Below are positions 39,373 through 47,538 of a stretch of 64,000 nucleotides of DNA, in pieces. The notes beneath the pieces are model-generated. The model ran no database searches. It was not told where the DNA came from and worked only from the letters and a program-made list of their open reading frames with translations. The position numbers were made by a program, and so were the translations under genes. Each line of letters opens with the position of its first letter. Within the stretch, counting starts at the first letter, position 1. Source of the DNA: Flavobacteriales bacterium (GTDB lineage: Bacteria; Bacteroidota; Bacteroidia; Flavobacteriales; Flavobacteriaceae); assembly GCA_020635875.1 (NCBI GenBank), contig JACJYY010000004.1:62001-126000 (forward strand). The letters are read 5' to 3'.

Positions 39373-39564
39373 TTTTTTTGTGAATAAGTAAATCGAAAGT
39401 GTGAGTTTTCGGTTAAGCACGGACATCCAAATCTCCGTTTGATGGAATAAATTTATTAATAACCTGAACTCGATTAATAATTAGTGATATATAGTTAGCA
39501 AAAAAAGGTAAAATTTAGTATATTTAAGTTTATGAAATTCAAATATTTAACTAAATAATACCTT
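39373..39564. other. AT-rich intergenic stretch with no gene seen
   Basis: No open frame with coding features is seen between the acyltransferase start and a small transposase-like frame at 39565. A short inverted repeat ACGGA...TCCGT occurs near 39420-39435. The stretch may hold the acyltransferase promoter and the left end of an old IS. Confidence 0.5.
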
Positions 39565-39657
39565 ATGATTTGCTTCGATAAAATTACAGATATTTTTTCT
39601 ATTGTTGATGAGTTTTGTAAAGATTTTGAAAATTATTTCTACCATTCAAAAACATAA
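39565..39657 (+). pseudogene. Short N-terminal remnant of a transposase (IS982-like)
   Basis: The frame ATG 39565 to TAA 39657 reads 30 residues including KITDIFSIVDEFCKDFE, which resembles the first residues of IS982-type transposases in Bacteroidota. After that it runs into the end of the convergent oxidoreductase gene and stops. It is a remnant, not a working gene. The resemblance is from memory and rests on few residues. Confidence 0.45.
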
Positions 39658-40787
39658 TTCTTGATTCTCTTTTTGATAGAGGCTTTAGGATCCTTTGGAT
39701 AAGTGCGTTCTCCCATGAAAATATCTGTCATGGCTTCACAAAGGGATTGACCGTATTTTTTAACCAAAATATTTCGAATCGTTTCTTGTTCATAAAACAC
39801 TTTGGCGAGTTTAACTCCTGTTCTCAGCTCAGGAAGGATGGTTGTTTCTAATTTATCGTTATATAACTTTGCCGCTTGATCAGCGTCTTTGTTGGCTTCA
39901 ACAATGGCTTGTGCTGCCAAAACACCACTATAAATAGCATTAGAAATTCCTTCTGCAGTAACAGGATCAGCAAACCCTGCAGCATCTCCAATCAAGAACA
40001 CATTTTTCTGAACAAATTTGTCTGTCCTTGGTGCCACAGGAATTACAAATCCATGAGCATCTTCTTTAAGGATAGTGGTAATGCCTAATTCTTTTAGGTA
40101 TTCAGCATAATGTTCTTTAAGGTTGATTTTCTTTTTGTTTTTCAAAAATATACCTACACCCACTGACAAATGGTTCTTTTTAGGGAAACACCATCCGTAA
40201 CCATAAGGAATCGCATCGATGTCAAATCGCACAGACTTTGATAATCGATCAAAATCTTCTTGAGGAACTTCTAATTCGTATTCCAGAGCAGGAATTACAG
40301 AACGGGTATCTTCCCAACCGGCCATTTTTGCCACTGGGCTTAAAGCACCATCAGCTGCAATAATAAATTTAGCTTGTACATCGCCTTGAGAGGTATGAAT
40401 GATTTGGTTTTCACCAAAAGTAACACCCTCAACTTTGTGGTTTTGCAAAAGCGTCACACCATGTTCTTTCGATTTTTCGACAATCAAATTATCGAATGCA
40501 TCACGCATAATCATACTAACGATGGGTTGCTCTCTCTTAGAAGTAAGTTTGATTTTCTTTTTAGAAAAATAAGTATCTACTTCATAAAACTCACGTTCTA
40601 CTACTGAAGACACATCAAAAGGCATGTTTTTTCTGCCTCGGTATACAAATCCACCTCCACACACTTTGTAACGGGGTAAAGTTTCTTTTTCAATAATTAC
40701 AGTAGAGATTCCATTTTTGGCTAACTCTAATGCTGCTGAAGCTCCTGAAGGACCACTTCCAATTACCGCTACGTCAAATGTTTTCAT
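39639..40787 (-). CDS. FAD-dependent oxidoreductase, geranylgeranyl reductase family
   Basis: 382 residues. The FAD-binding motif is VAVIGSGPSGASAALELAKNG at the N-terminus (first part shown), followed by the family motif YKVCGGGFVYRG and a second flavin contact VFLIGDAAGFADPVTAEGIS. This is the geranylgeranyl reductase/FixC-like branch, which saturates isoprenoid double bonds or acts on related lipids; the substrate is unknown. The stop overlaps a transposase remnant on the other strand, but the protein looks complete. Confidence 0.88.
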   Translation of the reverse strand: MKTFDVAVIGSGPSGASAALELAKNGISTVIIEKETLPRYKVCGGGFVYRGRKNMPFDVSSVVEREFYEVDTYFSKKKIKLTSKREQPIVSMIMRDAFDNLIVEKSKEHGVTLLQNHKVEGVTFGENQIIHTSQGDVQAKFIIAADGALSPVAKMAGWEDTRSVIPALEYELEVPQEDFDRLSKSVRFDIDAIPYGYGWCFPKKNHLSVGVGIFLKNKKKINLKEHYAEYLKELGITTILKEDAHGFVIPVAPRTDKFVQKNVFLIGDAAGFADPVTAEGISNAIYSGVLAAQAIVEANKDADQAAKLYNDKLETTILPELRTGVKLAKVFYEQETIRNILVKKYGQSLCEAMTDIFMGERTYPKDPKASIKKRIKNYVFEW

Positions 40788-40886
40788 TGGATTTGCAAAT
40801 TTTGGTCAAAACTAATCAAAGCTATAATGGGAAGCAAATTTTGATAAAATGTTTAGTATATTTCGTCATCAAATACCTCGACAATA

Positions 40887-41435
40887 ATGACAGAACAAGA
40901 TTTATATAAACTCCGGTTTCCTATTGGTGCATTTCAAAAGCCTGATCAGTTGACTACTCAGCAATTGGACGAATGGATCAATACCCTGCGTTCTTTTCCT
41001 GAAAAGTTAAAGTATGCGATTAAAGGTTTGGGGAAAAAAGAAATGAACTGGAAATACCGACCTAATGGTTGGACGATTAAACAAGTAATTCATCATTGTG
41101 CGGACAGTCACATGAACAGTTTTATTCGGTTTAAATTAGCCTTGACCGAAAACAAGCCCAAGATTAGACCCTACTTTGAGGATCGTTGGGCTGAGTTACC
41201 AGACTCTTTGAATGATGATGTTATGGATTCAATAGAGCTCATAACATCACTTCATAAAAAATGGGTGTATTTATTAAATTCTTTGGACGAAGAACAATTA
41301 AAAAGAGAATTTATCCATCCCGAACATGGTAAAGTTTATGTGTTATCGGAGGTTATTGGTTTTTATGCCTGGCATTGCACGCACCACTTGACTCATATTC
41401 GTTTAGCTATAGATTTTCAAGGAAAGTTTAATTAA
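40887..41435 (+). CDS. YfiT-type DinB-family bacillithiol transferase-like protein
   Basis: 182 residues of the DinB/YfiT four-helix fold, with metal ligands expected as His in HHCADSHMN and in WHCTHHLTHI. The start LRFPIGAFQKPDQLT and RPNGWTIKQVIHHCADSH are hallmarks of YfiT-like metal-dependent proteins, some of which transfer bacillithiol. The gene stop overlaps by four bases the end of a convergent broken gene. Confidence 0.88.
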   Translation: MTEQDLYKLRFPIGAFQKPDQLTTQQLDEWINTLRSFPEKLKYAIKGLGKKEMNWKYRPNGWTIKQVIHHCADSHMNSFIRFKLALTENKPKIRPYFEDRWAELPDSLNDDVMDSIELITSLHKKWVYLLNSLDEEQLKREFIHPEHGKVYVLSEVIGFYAWHCTHHLTHIRLAIDFQGKFN

Positions 41436-42120
41436 CTCTTTTTAGGCAATTGAGCAATTAGGTCGTCAATGGCTTTTTCTAAAAAATAATAATAAGGAAT
41501 AGATTCCGCATCGTTTTCTAATTGAAAAAACCAACCGAACTGACCTAAACTTTCAGAGTTGATTTCTATTTTTTCGTTGTGACGGTATTTTCCTTTTACT
41601 TTTTCTGTGTTGCTTCCTGAAGCATCTGCAAATTTCATGACGATTTTGAATTCTGGTTTTACCTTAACCTTTTCTTCAACATAGTCAACTGGGCCACTAA
41701 CTGTCGTTGTAGTTGTTGAACGTTGTGCTCCTGTTATGTAATATCAATACTTACGTATTGTTTTGCTACGCCTGACTTTCCCGCTTTTTTCAATGTTCCG
41801 ATAGGATATCCCATTTTAGAATATTTGGTATGCTCTTTTAGGGTTTCGATAGGTGCAAGTTGAATAGCTGTTTCTGTATTAATCTTTTCATAGATCAAGT
41901 CCAAAGTGTTTTGCATCAGTTTCTTGGCTTCTGGTTTGTCTTGTTGAAATAACAGTGCTACGATTGTGTTTGGATCTAAGTCCATGGCCAAATACATATC
42001 ATCTTCGACGTTAATTCGATAGGCTGATATGGCTGTTGGTTCACTATTGATATTTTGCGCAGCAGCAATCGTAGTAACAAATAATAAAAGAGTTAATAGG
42101 GCGGAATGTAATCGTATCAT
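41432..42120 (-). pseudogene. Secreted hypothetical protein, broken by a frameshift near 41735
   Basis: Two minus-strand frames form one gene. The first (42120 to 41734, 128 residues) has a signal peptide (MIRLHSALLTLLLFVTTIAAAQ) and ends ...QYVSIDIT; the second, in another frame, continues ITGAQRSTTTTTVSGPVDYVE...IAQLPKKS to 41432. The repeated D-I-T / I-T-G at the join suggests a small insertion (about five bases) at ~41731-41742. Rebuilt length would be about 227 residues. No known domain recognised. May be a real mutation or a sequence error. Confidence 0.65.
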
Positions 42121-42170
42121 ATCAGTAAGATTAATTTTCTTAAAGATATTAATTTCTTTATAACACGTTA

Positions 42171-43289
42171 TTATTTAATCCTCGTAAACCGAATCTTCAA
42201 ATCATTTTCATAACGATGGAGATGTTTTACCTCTTGTGAAGTTACCAAGCATAACGATATGCCGTTTTTACCAGCACGTGCTGTTCTACCGCTACGATGG
42301 GTGAAATATTCTTGATTTTCGGGCAATTGATAATGCACAACATAAGTCAAACCTTCCACATCTATTCCTCTTGCGGCGACATCGGTAGAAACTAAAACTG
42401 ATAACTTTTTGTTTTTGAAAGCACGCATTACTTTATCACGTTCTTTTTGTGTTAAGTCCCCATGTAAGACGTCAGTCTCTATGTTTTTGGCTTGCATTTG
42501 CTTAACTAATAATTTGGCAGCAGCCTTAGTCTTACAAAAAACGATACCTTGATTCCCTTTTTGTGTTTTAAGGAACTGTTGTAAAACATATAGTTTTTCG
42601 GTCTCATCCGAAATAACGTATTGATGACTGATATTAGTATTGACAATGTTTTTGGCATTGATAACTATGCGTGGAGCGTCATTTGCAATATGAGTTCTAA
42701 TAATATCCTGAACACTTTGTGGCATAGTTGCGGAGAACAACCACTTACTATTCACATTAGGCAGTTTATTCATGATTTGATCCAATTCTTTTTTGAATCC
42801 CATACTAAGCATTTCGTCCGCTTCGTCCAATACAACAGTTTTTACGTTGTAAAGGTCTACTGCCTTACGGCTAACCAAATCAATCAATCTGCCAGGAGTA
42901 GCAACAATAATATGTGTAGGTCTTTCCAAGGCTTTAATTTGTCGGTCAATATGTTCACCACCATAAACAGCTTCTGTAAAGATTTTAGCACTGTATTTTG
43001 TGAATTTGAATAATTGTTTAGCCACTTGTTTTCCCAACTCCCGAGTAGGGCATAAGATGAGTCCCTGTACTACTTTTTTATTCGGATCAATTTTATCTAA
43101 TAAAGGCAAGCCGTAAGCAGCAGTTTTTCCTGTGCCTGTCTGGGCTTGCCCAATGATGTCTGTAGTATTTTGCAAAAGCAAAGGAATAATCTGCTCCTGA
43201 ATTTCGGTAGGGGTTTTGATGTTTAATTCTTTTAACCCTTTGACAAAATCTTTGTTTACTCCTAATGCCTTAAAATCTTTCACAACCAC
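42171..43289 (-). CDS. DEAD-box RNA helicase
   Basis: 372 residues, close to the minimal helicase core with no long tail. Visible motifs are the Q-motif (IKTPTEIQEQIIP), Walker A AQTGTGKTAAYGLP, PTREL, TPGRL, the DEAD box VVLDEADEML, SAT (LFSATMP), and the C-terminal HRSGRTARAGK. It unwinds short RNA duplexes in ribosome assembly, cold response or decay; which process is not shown. Start at GTG/ATG position 43289 (MVVKDFKALGV). Confidence 0.94.
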   Translation of the reverse strand: MVVKDFKALGVNKDFVKGLKELNIKTPTEIQEQIIPLLLQNTTDIIGQAQTGTGKTAAYGLPLLDKIDPNKKVVQGLILCPTRELGKQVAKQLFKFTKYSAKIFTEAVYGGEHIDRQIKALERPTHIIVATPGRLIDLVSRKAVDLYNVKTVVLDEADEMLSMGFKKELDQIMNKLPNVNSKWLFSATMPQSVQDIIRTHIANDAPRIVINAKNIVNTNISHQYVISDETEKLYVLQQFLKTQKGNQGIVFCKTKAAAKLLVKQMQAKNIETDVLHGDLTQKERDKVMRAFKNKKLSVLVSTDVAARGIDVEGLTYVVHYQLPENQEYFTHRSGRTARAGKNGISLCLVTSQEVKHLHRYENDLKIRFTRIK

Positions 43290-43320
43290 TTGTTTTTTAG
43301 TTGTGACAAAAGTAAGTTTT

Positions 43321-43983
43321 TTATTGTCGTAATTCTTCCATATCAGCGAGTGTTTGATCTAGTTTCTTTAGAATTTTCCCATAAGTCAATTTTAAGTCGA
43401 ATAAATATATTTTCTCCCCATAATACCAGCCAGTAAAAATTATTATTGAAAAAATGAATATTTGAATCAGAAAAATTACTGAAGATTCAGTTGAAGAAAA
43501 AGTATTTTGAAAATGTTCCCAAGCATCACCACCTAAGTATTTTTTTACACCATGATCATATCCATAACCAAAACCAATTGGAATAGTTACAGCAAAAAGT
43601 ATTGGGTAAAAATAACGAGCGAGTTTACCGTTAATCTTGATATATTTTTTTAAACAATCATCGAAAGACTTTAGGTATTCATAGCTATTAACATTTTGCT
43701 CTAATACCTTAAATTCTTTTGATATTTTTAAACTATATAAGGCTATTATTAAAAACGTTAATGACATAACAGCCCCCATTAAACTAATCTTTAAAATGAT
43801 TGAAAGAGGAAAAACAACAATCGAAAGAACGAACAAAACGATAATGTTTATTTTGAACATTCGATGAAACTTTTGAACAATCCCAAGTGATTTTTTAGAA
43901 TATAGATTGTTGATTTTAGGAGCAATAAGTAAGTCTTCTTTCAAGAATCCCTCTTTCCAAATATTTTCAATTGACTTTTCCAT
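43321..43983 (-). CDS. Membrane protein paired with an ECF sigma factor (putative anti-sigma)
   Basis: 220 residues. The first ~45 residues are soluble and contain WKEGFLKEDLL, then two membrane helices (~47-66 and 70-88), a charged middle part and two more helices (~122-140 and ~168-187), ending with a cytosolic helix (KILKKLDQTLADMEELRQ). Its start overlaps the ECF sigma gene by 17 bases, so they are translated together. That arrangement is normal for sigma/anti-sigma pairs, but no known anti-sigma domain (such as a zinc-binding ZAS) is visible. Function inferred from position. Confidence 0.7.
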   Translation of the reverse strand: MEKSIENIWKEGFLKEDLLIAPKINNLYSKKSLGIVQKFHRMFKINIIVLFVLSIVVFPLSIILKISLMGAVMSLTFLIIALYSLKISKEFKVLEQNVNSYEYLKSFDDCLKKYIKINGKLARYFYPILFAVTIPIGFGYGYDHGVKKYLGGDAWEHFQNTFSSTESSVIFLIQIFIFSIIIFTGWYYGEKIYLFDLKLTYGKILKKLDQTLADMEELRQ

Positions 43984-44455
43984 GTAATAATTTTTTTAAT
44001 CGTTCTTTAATTCGTTTAATTCGAACCCCTATATTATTAGGGCTCGTACCAATGATGTCAGCAATTTCTTGATAACTCTTTTCCTCTAGGTAAAGCAATA
44101 TGACCGCTCGATCAATTTCGGATAATTGCTTAATAGCATCATAAAGATGATTCAAAGATTCGTCAGAAAAAGTTTGACTGTCTTCTACCAATTCTTGAGG
44201 TAAATATTCAGTGGCGAAAGTTTTAGTTTTGTTGTTCTTTTTCATCAGAGTCAAACATACGTTTAGGGATAACCGGTAGATCCATGTTGAACGTTTGGAC
44301 TGATTTTTAAAATTTTCGTGACTGCGCCAGATTTGCAAACATACCTCCTGGTAATAATCTTCAAAATCTTCTTGGGTATTGGTATACGCTCTACAGATCT
44401 TGATGATAATGCCTGCATAAGGCAAAATTGAATTGGTGTAAAAATCGCTGCTCAA
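43967..44455 (-). CDS. ECF-type RNA polymerase sigma-70 factor
   Basis: 162 residues. Region 2 is at ~20-85 (YTNTQEDFEDYYQEVCLQIW, STWIYRLSLNVCL) and region 4 at ~105-155 (LSEIDRAVILLYLEEKSYQEIADIIGTS, given in part, then NNIGVRIKRIKERLKKLL). There is no region 1 or 3, as expected for ECF sigmas. The downstream membrane protein overlaps it and is the likely partner. Target promoters are not identifiable from the window. Confidence 0.92.
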   Translation of the reverse strand: MSSDFYTNSILPYAGIIIKICRAYTNTQEDFEDYYQEVCLQIWRSHENFKNQSKRSTWIYRLSLNVCLTLMKKNNKTKTFATEYLPQELVEDSQTFSDESLNHLYDAIKQLSEIDRAVILLYLEEKSYQEIADIIGTSPNNIGVRIKRIKERLKKLLHGKVN

Positions 44456-44596
44456 AATTGTGTTTTCTTATTTAGTGGCAGTTTTTTCAAAATATTACAA
44501 GTAAAAGAATAATTTTTTAAAAATTAATGAAAAAATAGGATTGACGAGGATTACCAAATGAATTATTTTATTTTTATAAAGGTTTAAACGAAAAGA

Positions 44597-44995
44597 ATGG
44601 CTTACGACGAAGCATTACAAACACTTTGGGAAAATGTACTGGAAAGTATAGAAGACAGAACCTTTGCAAAGTTGACTTTGGCGAAGACCATAGGTAATAC
44701 CGAAATTAAAAATGTTTTTATGCGTCCAGTAGAGGAAGAAGGTAATCTTCTTTTTGAATGTATTACCAGATATAAAACAGAAGAACAAACAGAGCTGTTG
44801 TCTTTTGATGATGCGTTAGAACGAATAAAGGCCTATTTATTAAATCCCTTTTTAAATTTGATATTGTTTACTACAGAATATGATTTAGTATTGAAGGTGA
44901 ATAAGAAAGGAAATGGAAGTTTGAGTGATAAAGCGCCTACTTTTCAAGATCCTTCTTTGGTTATGCAAGAGTTGATCAATGACAAAAACAGTTAG
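44597..44995 (+). CDS. Conserved hypothetical protein, 132 residues
   Basis: 132 residues, soluble and acidic, with mixed alpha/beta pattern (LTLAKTIGNTEIKNVFMRPV, YLLNPFLNLILFTTEYDLVL). No known domain or catalytic motif recognised. Followed by a DinB-like gene after 5 bases on the same strand, so the two are probably one operon. Function unknown. Confidence 0.65.
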   Translation: MAYDEALQTLWENVLESIEDRTFAKLTLAKTIGNTEIKNVFMRPVEEEGNLLFECITRYKTEEQTELLSFDDALERIKAYLLNPFLNLILFTTEYDLVLKVNKKGNGSLSDKAPTFQDPSLVMQELINDKNS

Positions 44996-45000
44996 AGAAT

Positions 45001-45456
45001 ATGGATATTAATAAAGAGTTAAAACGTTTACAAGAATTAATAGAAGAACCCAATTCACTTAATTCTAACTATTCTCAAAAACCAACGTACTGGCATATTG
45101 ATCATTCCTTAAAAGTAATTATGGGAATTAGTACTATGCTTAAGAAATCTCATCCCGAACAGTATAAAAGTAAATTCAATTTAAAGCGATTTGTAATTTT
45201 CTTTAAAGGGAGAATACCTCGAGGTGAAGGTCATGCGCCTAAAGGTGTTATGGCAGAGAAGGATGTGTCCAAAGAAGATTTAGTATATCAGTTAAAACGT
45301 GCCAAGGTTTTACTCTACGAAGTAAACGAATTACCACCGAACAGTTTTTTTAGACACTCTGTGTTTGGTAATCTAAATGTGAAAAGAAGTCTCTATTTTA
45401 TGGCTATGCATACCAGACACCATATCCTGATTGTAGAGGATATATTGAATAGTTAG
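45001..45456 (+). CDS. DinB-like (DUF1569) protein
   Basis: 151 residues. Helical four-helix-bundle type with His residues in metal-ligand positions: PTYWHIDHSLKV, FFRHSVFGNLNVKRSLYFM and the closing MHTRHHILIVEDILNS. This matches DUF1569 in the DinB superfamily. The last ~12 codons and the following 35 bases are repeated once more at 51965-52035, beyond the restriction-modification island, so the island boundary duplicates the end of this gene. Confidence 0.75.
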   Translation: MDINKELKRLQELIEEPNSLNSNYSQKPTYWHIDHSLKVIMGISTMLKKSHPEQYKSKFNLKRFVIFFKGRIPRGEGHAPKGVMAEKDVSKEDLVYQLKRAKVLLYEVNELPPNSFFRHSVFGNLNVKRSLYFMAMHTRHHILIVEDILNS

Positions 45457-45491
45457 AATATAGATGTTAGATATGAGAAACTAGATATTAG
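45421..45491 (+). repeat. 71-bp direct repeat, left copy (R-M island boundary)
   Basis: Starts within the DUF1569 gene (catatcctgattgtagagga) and runs to ...ctagatattag at 45491. The right copy is 51965-52035 with one difference (A at 45435, G at 51979). The two copies bracket the type I R-M island of about 6.5 kb. Confidence 0.9.
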
Positions 45492-45659
45492 TTGTGTTTC
45501 ATGCTAAGATAGACTGTGCAAAAAAAGCCAACGCACATTCAAGTACATTTGGTTTTTGCTGACACGCAAAGCCAACGCTGAAAAACCAAAAGAGCTTGAA
45601 TTTTGCCAACGCTCGACCGAAATGAATGAGAAACGAACGAATTGAAATAAAGAAAACGA
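45492..45659. promoter_or_regulatory. Leader of the R-M island with nested inverted repeats
   Basis: No gene is seen. Three GCCAACGC motifs (around 45528, 45571 and 45605) and nested inverted arms (ATTCAAG / CTTGAAT, TTTGGTTTTT / AAAAACCAAA between 45538 and 45603) can form a long hairpin. It lies 50-120 bases before hsdM and probably holds its promoter. Confidence 0.45.
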
Positions 45660-47135
45660 ATGTTTGAACAAACTTTTAAGAATATAGACGACATACTGCA
45701 CAAAGATGCTGGTTGTGGAAGCGAATTAGATTATGTAGAGCAAACTTCGTGGGTATTGTTCCTTAAATATTTGGACGATTTGGAGCGTGACCGTGCCACA
45801 GCAGCCGAACTGACAGGCAAAACCTACACCACCATAATTGACCAAGCATATCAATGGAATAATTGGGCAGCCCCAAAAATTACAAACGGAAACGGAGCAT
45901 TAAAAATTGACCATAACGCACTTACTGGCGATGACCTTACCGACTTTGTGAACAACAAACTCTTTCCTTACCTCAAAAAGTTTAAACTAAGTGCCGAGAG
46001 TGCCGACACGATTGAATACAAGATTGGCGAGATTTTTAGCGAACTGAAAAACCGCATACAAAGCGGTTACAATTTGCGTGAAGTGATTAATCGTATTGAC
46101 GAGTTGCGATTCCGTACCCATGCAGAAAAGCACGAAATGAGCCATCTGTATGAAGATAAAATCAAAAATATGGGCAACGCAGGGCGAAACGGAGGCGAAT
46201 ACTATACGCCCCGACCGCTCATTACCACCATTGTAAAAGTGGTTGCCCCAAAAATTGGCGACAAAATTTATGACGGTGCTGTTGGTTCTGCGGGCTTCCT
46301 TTGCGAAGCGTTCGACTATTTGCGAAACAGTAAATCACTTTCTACCAAAGAAACCGAGATACTGCAAAAACGCACTTTTTACGGGAAAGAGAAAAAATCA
46401 TTGGCGTATATCATTGGCATTATGAATATGATTTTGCACGGTGTGGAAGCTCCCAATATCATACACACCAACACGCTTGCCGAAAACCTTGCCGATATAC
46501 AGGAAAAAGACCGCTATGATGTGGTGCTTGCCAATCCGCCTTTTGGAGGAAAGGAACGTGCCGAAGTGCAACAAAACTTCCCCATTAAAACAGGCGAAAC
46601 CGCTTCGCTCTTTTTACAGCACTTCATTAAAATATTGAAAGCAGGCGGCAAGGCAGGTGTAGTAATTAAAAACACTTTTTTGAGCAATACCGACAATGCC
46701 ACCGTTGCCATTCGCAAAACCTTGTTGGAAAACTGCAACCTGCATACCGTGTTGGATTTGCCCGGTGGCACTTTTACCGGTGCAGGTGTAAAAACCGTTG
46801 TGTTGTTTTTTGAAAAAGGCAAGCCCACACGCAACGTTTGGTTTTACCAGTTGAACCTTGACCGCAATTTGGGCAAGACCAACCCACTCAACGAAAACGA
46901 TTTGGCTGAGTTTGTAGAACTGCAAAAAACTTTTGCCGATAGCGAAAACTCTTGGACAGTAAATGTAAAAGACATAGACCAAAGCACCTTTGATTTAAGC
47001 GTAAAGAATCCGAACAAAAAACAAGAAGCAGCACTACGCCAACCGCAAGCCATTTTGGAAGAAATGAAAGCATTGGACGAAGAAAGCATCTTAATAATGG
47101 ATAGTTTACAATTGATAATTGACAATGGCAGATGA
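45660..47135 (+). CDS. hsdM: Type I restriction-modification system, DNA methyltransferase subunit
   Basis: 491 residues. N-terminal HsdM_N helical domain (~1-140, ELDYVEQTSWVLFLKYLDDLE), then the N6-adenine methylase domain with the NAGRNGGEYYTPRPLI region, GSAGFLCEAFDYL (SAM loop) and the catalytic motif LANPPFGGKER (Asn about residue 292). With HsdS it methylates adenines in a split recognition site. The C-terminus reads MDSLQLIIDNGR, coded by the left arm of a palindromic element, so the original end of the protein may have been altered. Overlaps the next gene by four bases (ATGA). Confidence 0.95.
   Translation: MFEQTFKNIDDILHKDAGCGSELDYVEQTSWVLFLKYLDDLERDRATAAELTGKTYTTIIDQAYQWNNWAAPKITNGNGALKIDHNALTGDDLTDFVNNKLFPYLKKFKLSAESADTIEYKIGEIFSELKNRIQSGYNLREVINRIDELRFRTHAEKHEMSHLYEDKIKNMGNAGRNGGEYYTPRPLITTIVKVVAPKIGDKIYDGAVGSAGFLCEAFDYLRNSKSLSTKETEILQKRTFYGKEKKSLAYIIGIMNMILHGVEAPNIIHTNTLAENLADIQEKDRYDVVLANPPFGGKERAEVQQNFPIKTGETASLFLQHFIKILKAGGKAGVVIKNTFLSNTDNATVAIRKTLLENCNLHTVLDLPGGTFTGAGVKTVVLFFEKGKPTRNVWFYQLNLDRNLGKTNPLNENDLAEFVELQKTFADSENSWTVNVKDIDQSTFDLSVKNPNKKQEAALRQPQAILEEMKALDEESILIMDSLQLIIDNGR
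47097..47129 (+). repeat. Palindromic element, left arm (end of hsdM)
   Basis: aatggatagtttacaattga... forms an inverted repeat with 47487-47519. Arms pair at roughly 25 of 32 positions. The same arm type occurs at 50069 and 50333 inside hsdR. The arms enclose the four-helix-bundle gene. Confidence 0.75.
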
Positions 47136-47488
47136 AAGAGAACGTAATTAAAAATAAGTCATTTGCTTTTGCTTTGAGAATTGTAAAGGCGTTTCAATTC
47201 CTTTCGGATAAGAAAGAATTTATATTAAGCAAACAAATGCTTAGAAGCGGGACGGCAATTGGTGCAATGGTTCGTGAAGCCGAGCAGGCAGAAAGCAGTG
47301 CCGATTTTGTACATAAAATGGCTATTGCATTAAAGGAAGCTAATGAAACGGAATATTGGATTGAACTTCTTGCACAATCAAATTATTTGGATGAAAAGGC
47401 AAGCGTTTCATTAAAAGAAGATTTGACAGAAATCTTAAAACTTTTAACATCAATAATAAAATCAACAAAAGGCAATGCAAAGAAATAA
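47132..47488 (+). CDS. Four-helix-bundle protein (S23/bAvd-like)
   Basis: 118 residues. LRIVKAFQFLSDKKEFILSK, SGTAIGAMVREAEQAESSAD and the closing LKEDLTEILKLLTSIIKSTK match the four-helix-bundle family first known as the protein of 23S rRNA intervening sequences and related to Avd of diversity-generating retroelements. These are small, basic, pentameric nucleic-acid-binding bundles of unclear role. It lies between hsdM (4-base overlap) and hsdS, and is bracketed by the two arms of a palindromic element, suggesting it came in as a unit. Confidence 0.85.
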   Translation: MKENVIKNKSFAFALRIVKAFQFLSDKKEFILSKQMLRSGTAIGAMVREAEQAESSADFVHKMAIALKEANETEYWIELLAQSNYLDEKASVSLKEDLTEILKLLTSIIKSTKGNAKK

Positions 47489-47519
47489 TTATACATTATC
47501 AATTGTCAATTATACATTA
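47487..47519 (+). repeat. Palindromic element, right arm (after the four-helix-bundle gene)
   Basis: aattatacattatcaattgt... matches the right arms inside hsdR (50118-50150 and 50378-50411) at about 29 of 33 positions for the first. It begins at the stop of the four-helix-bundle gene. Confidence 0.75.
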
Positions 47520-47538
47520 AACACGTTTTGGAATTAAT

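Noticed and set aside
46514..47125. Several minus-strand open frames across hsdM
   Set aside because: They are antisense shadows; the hsdM frame has all catalytic motifs.
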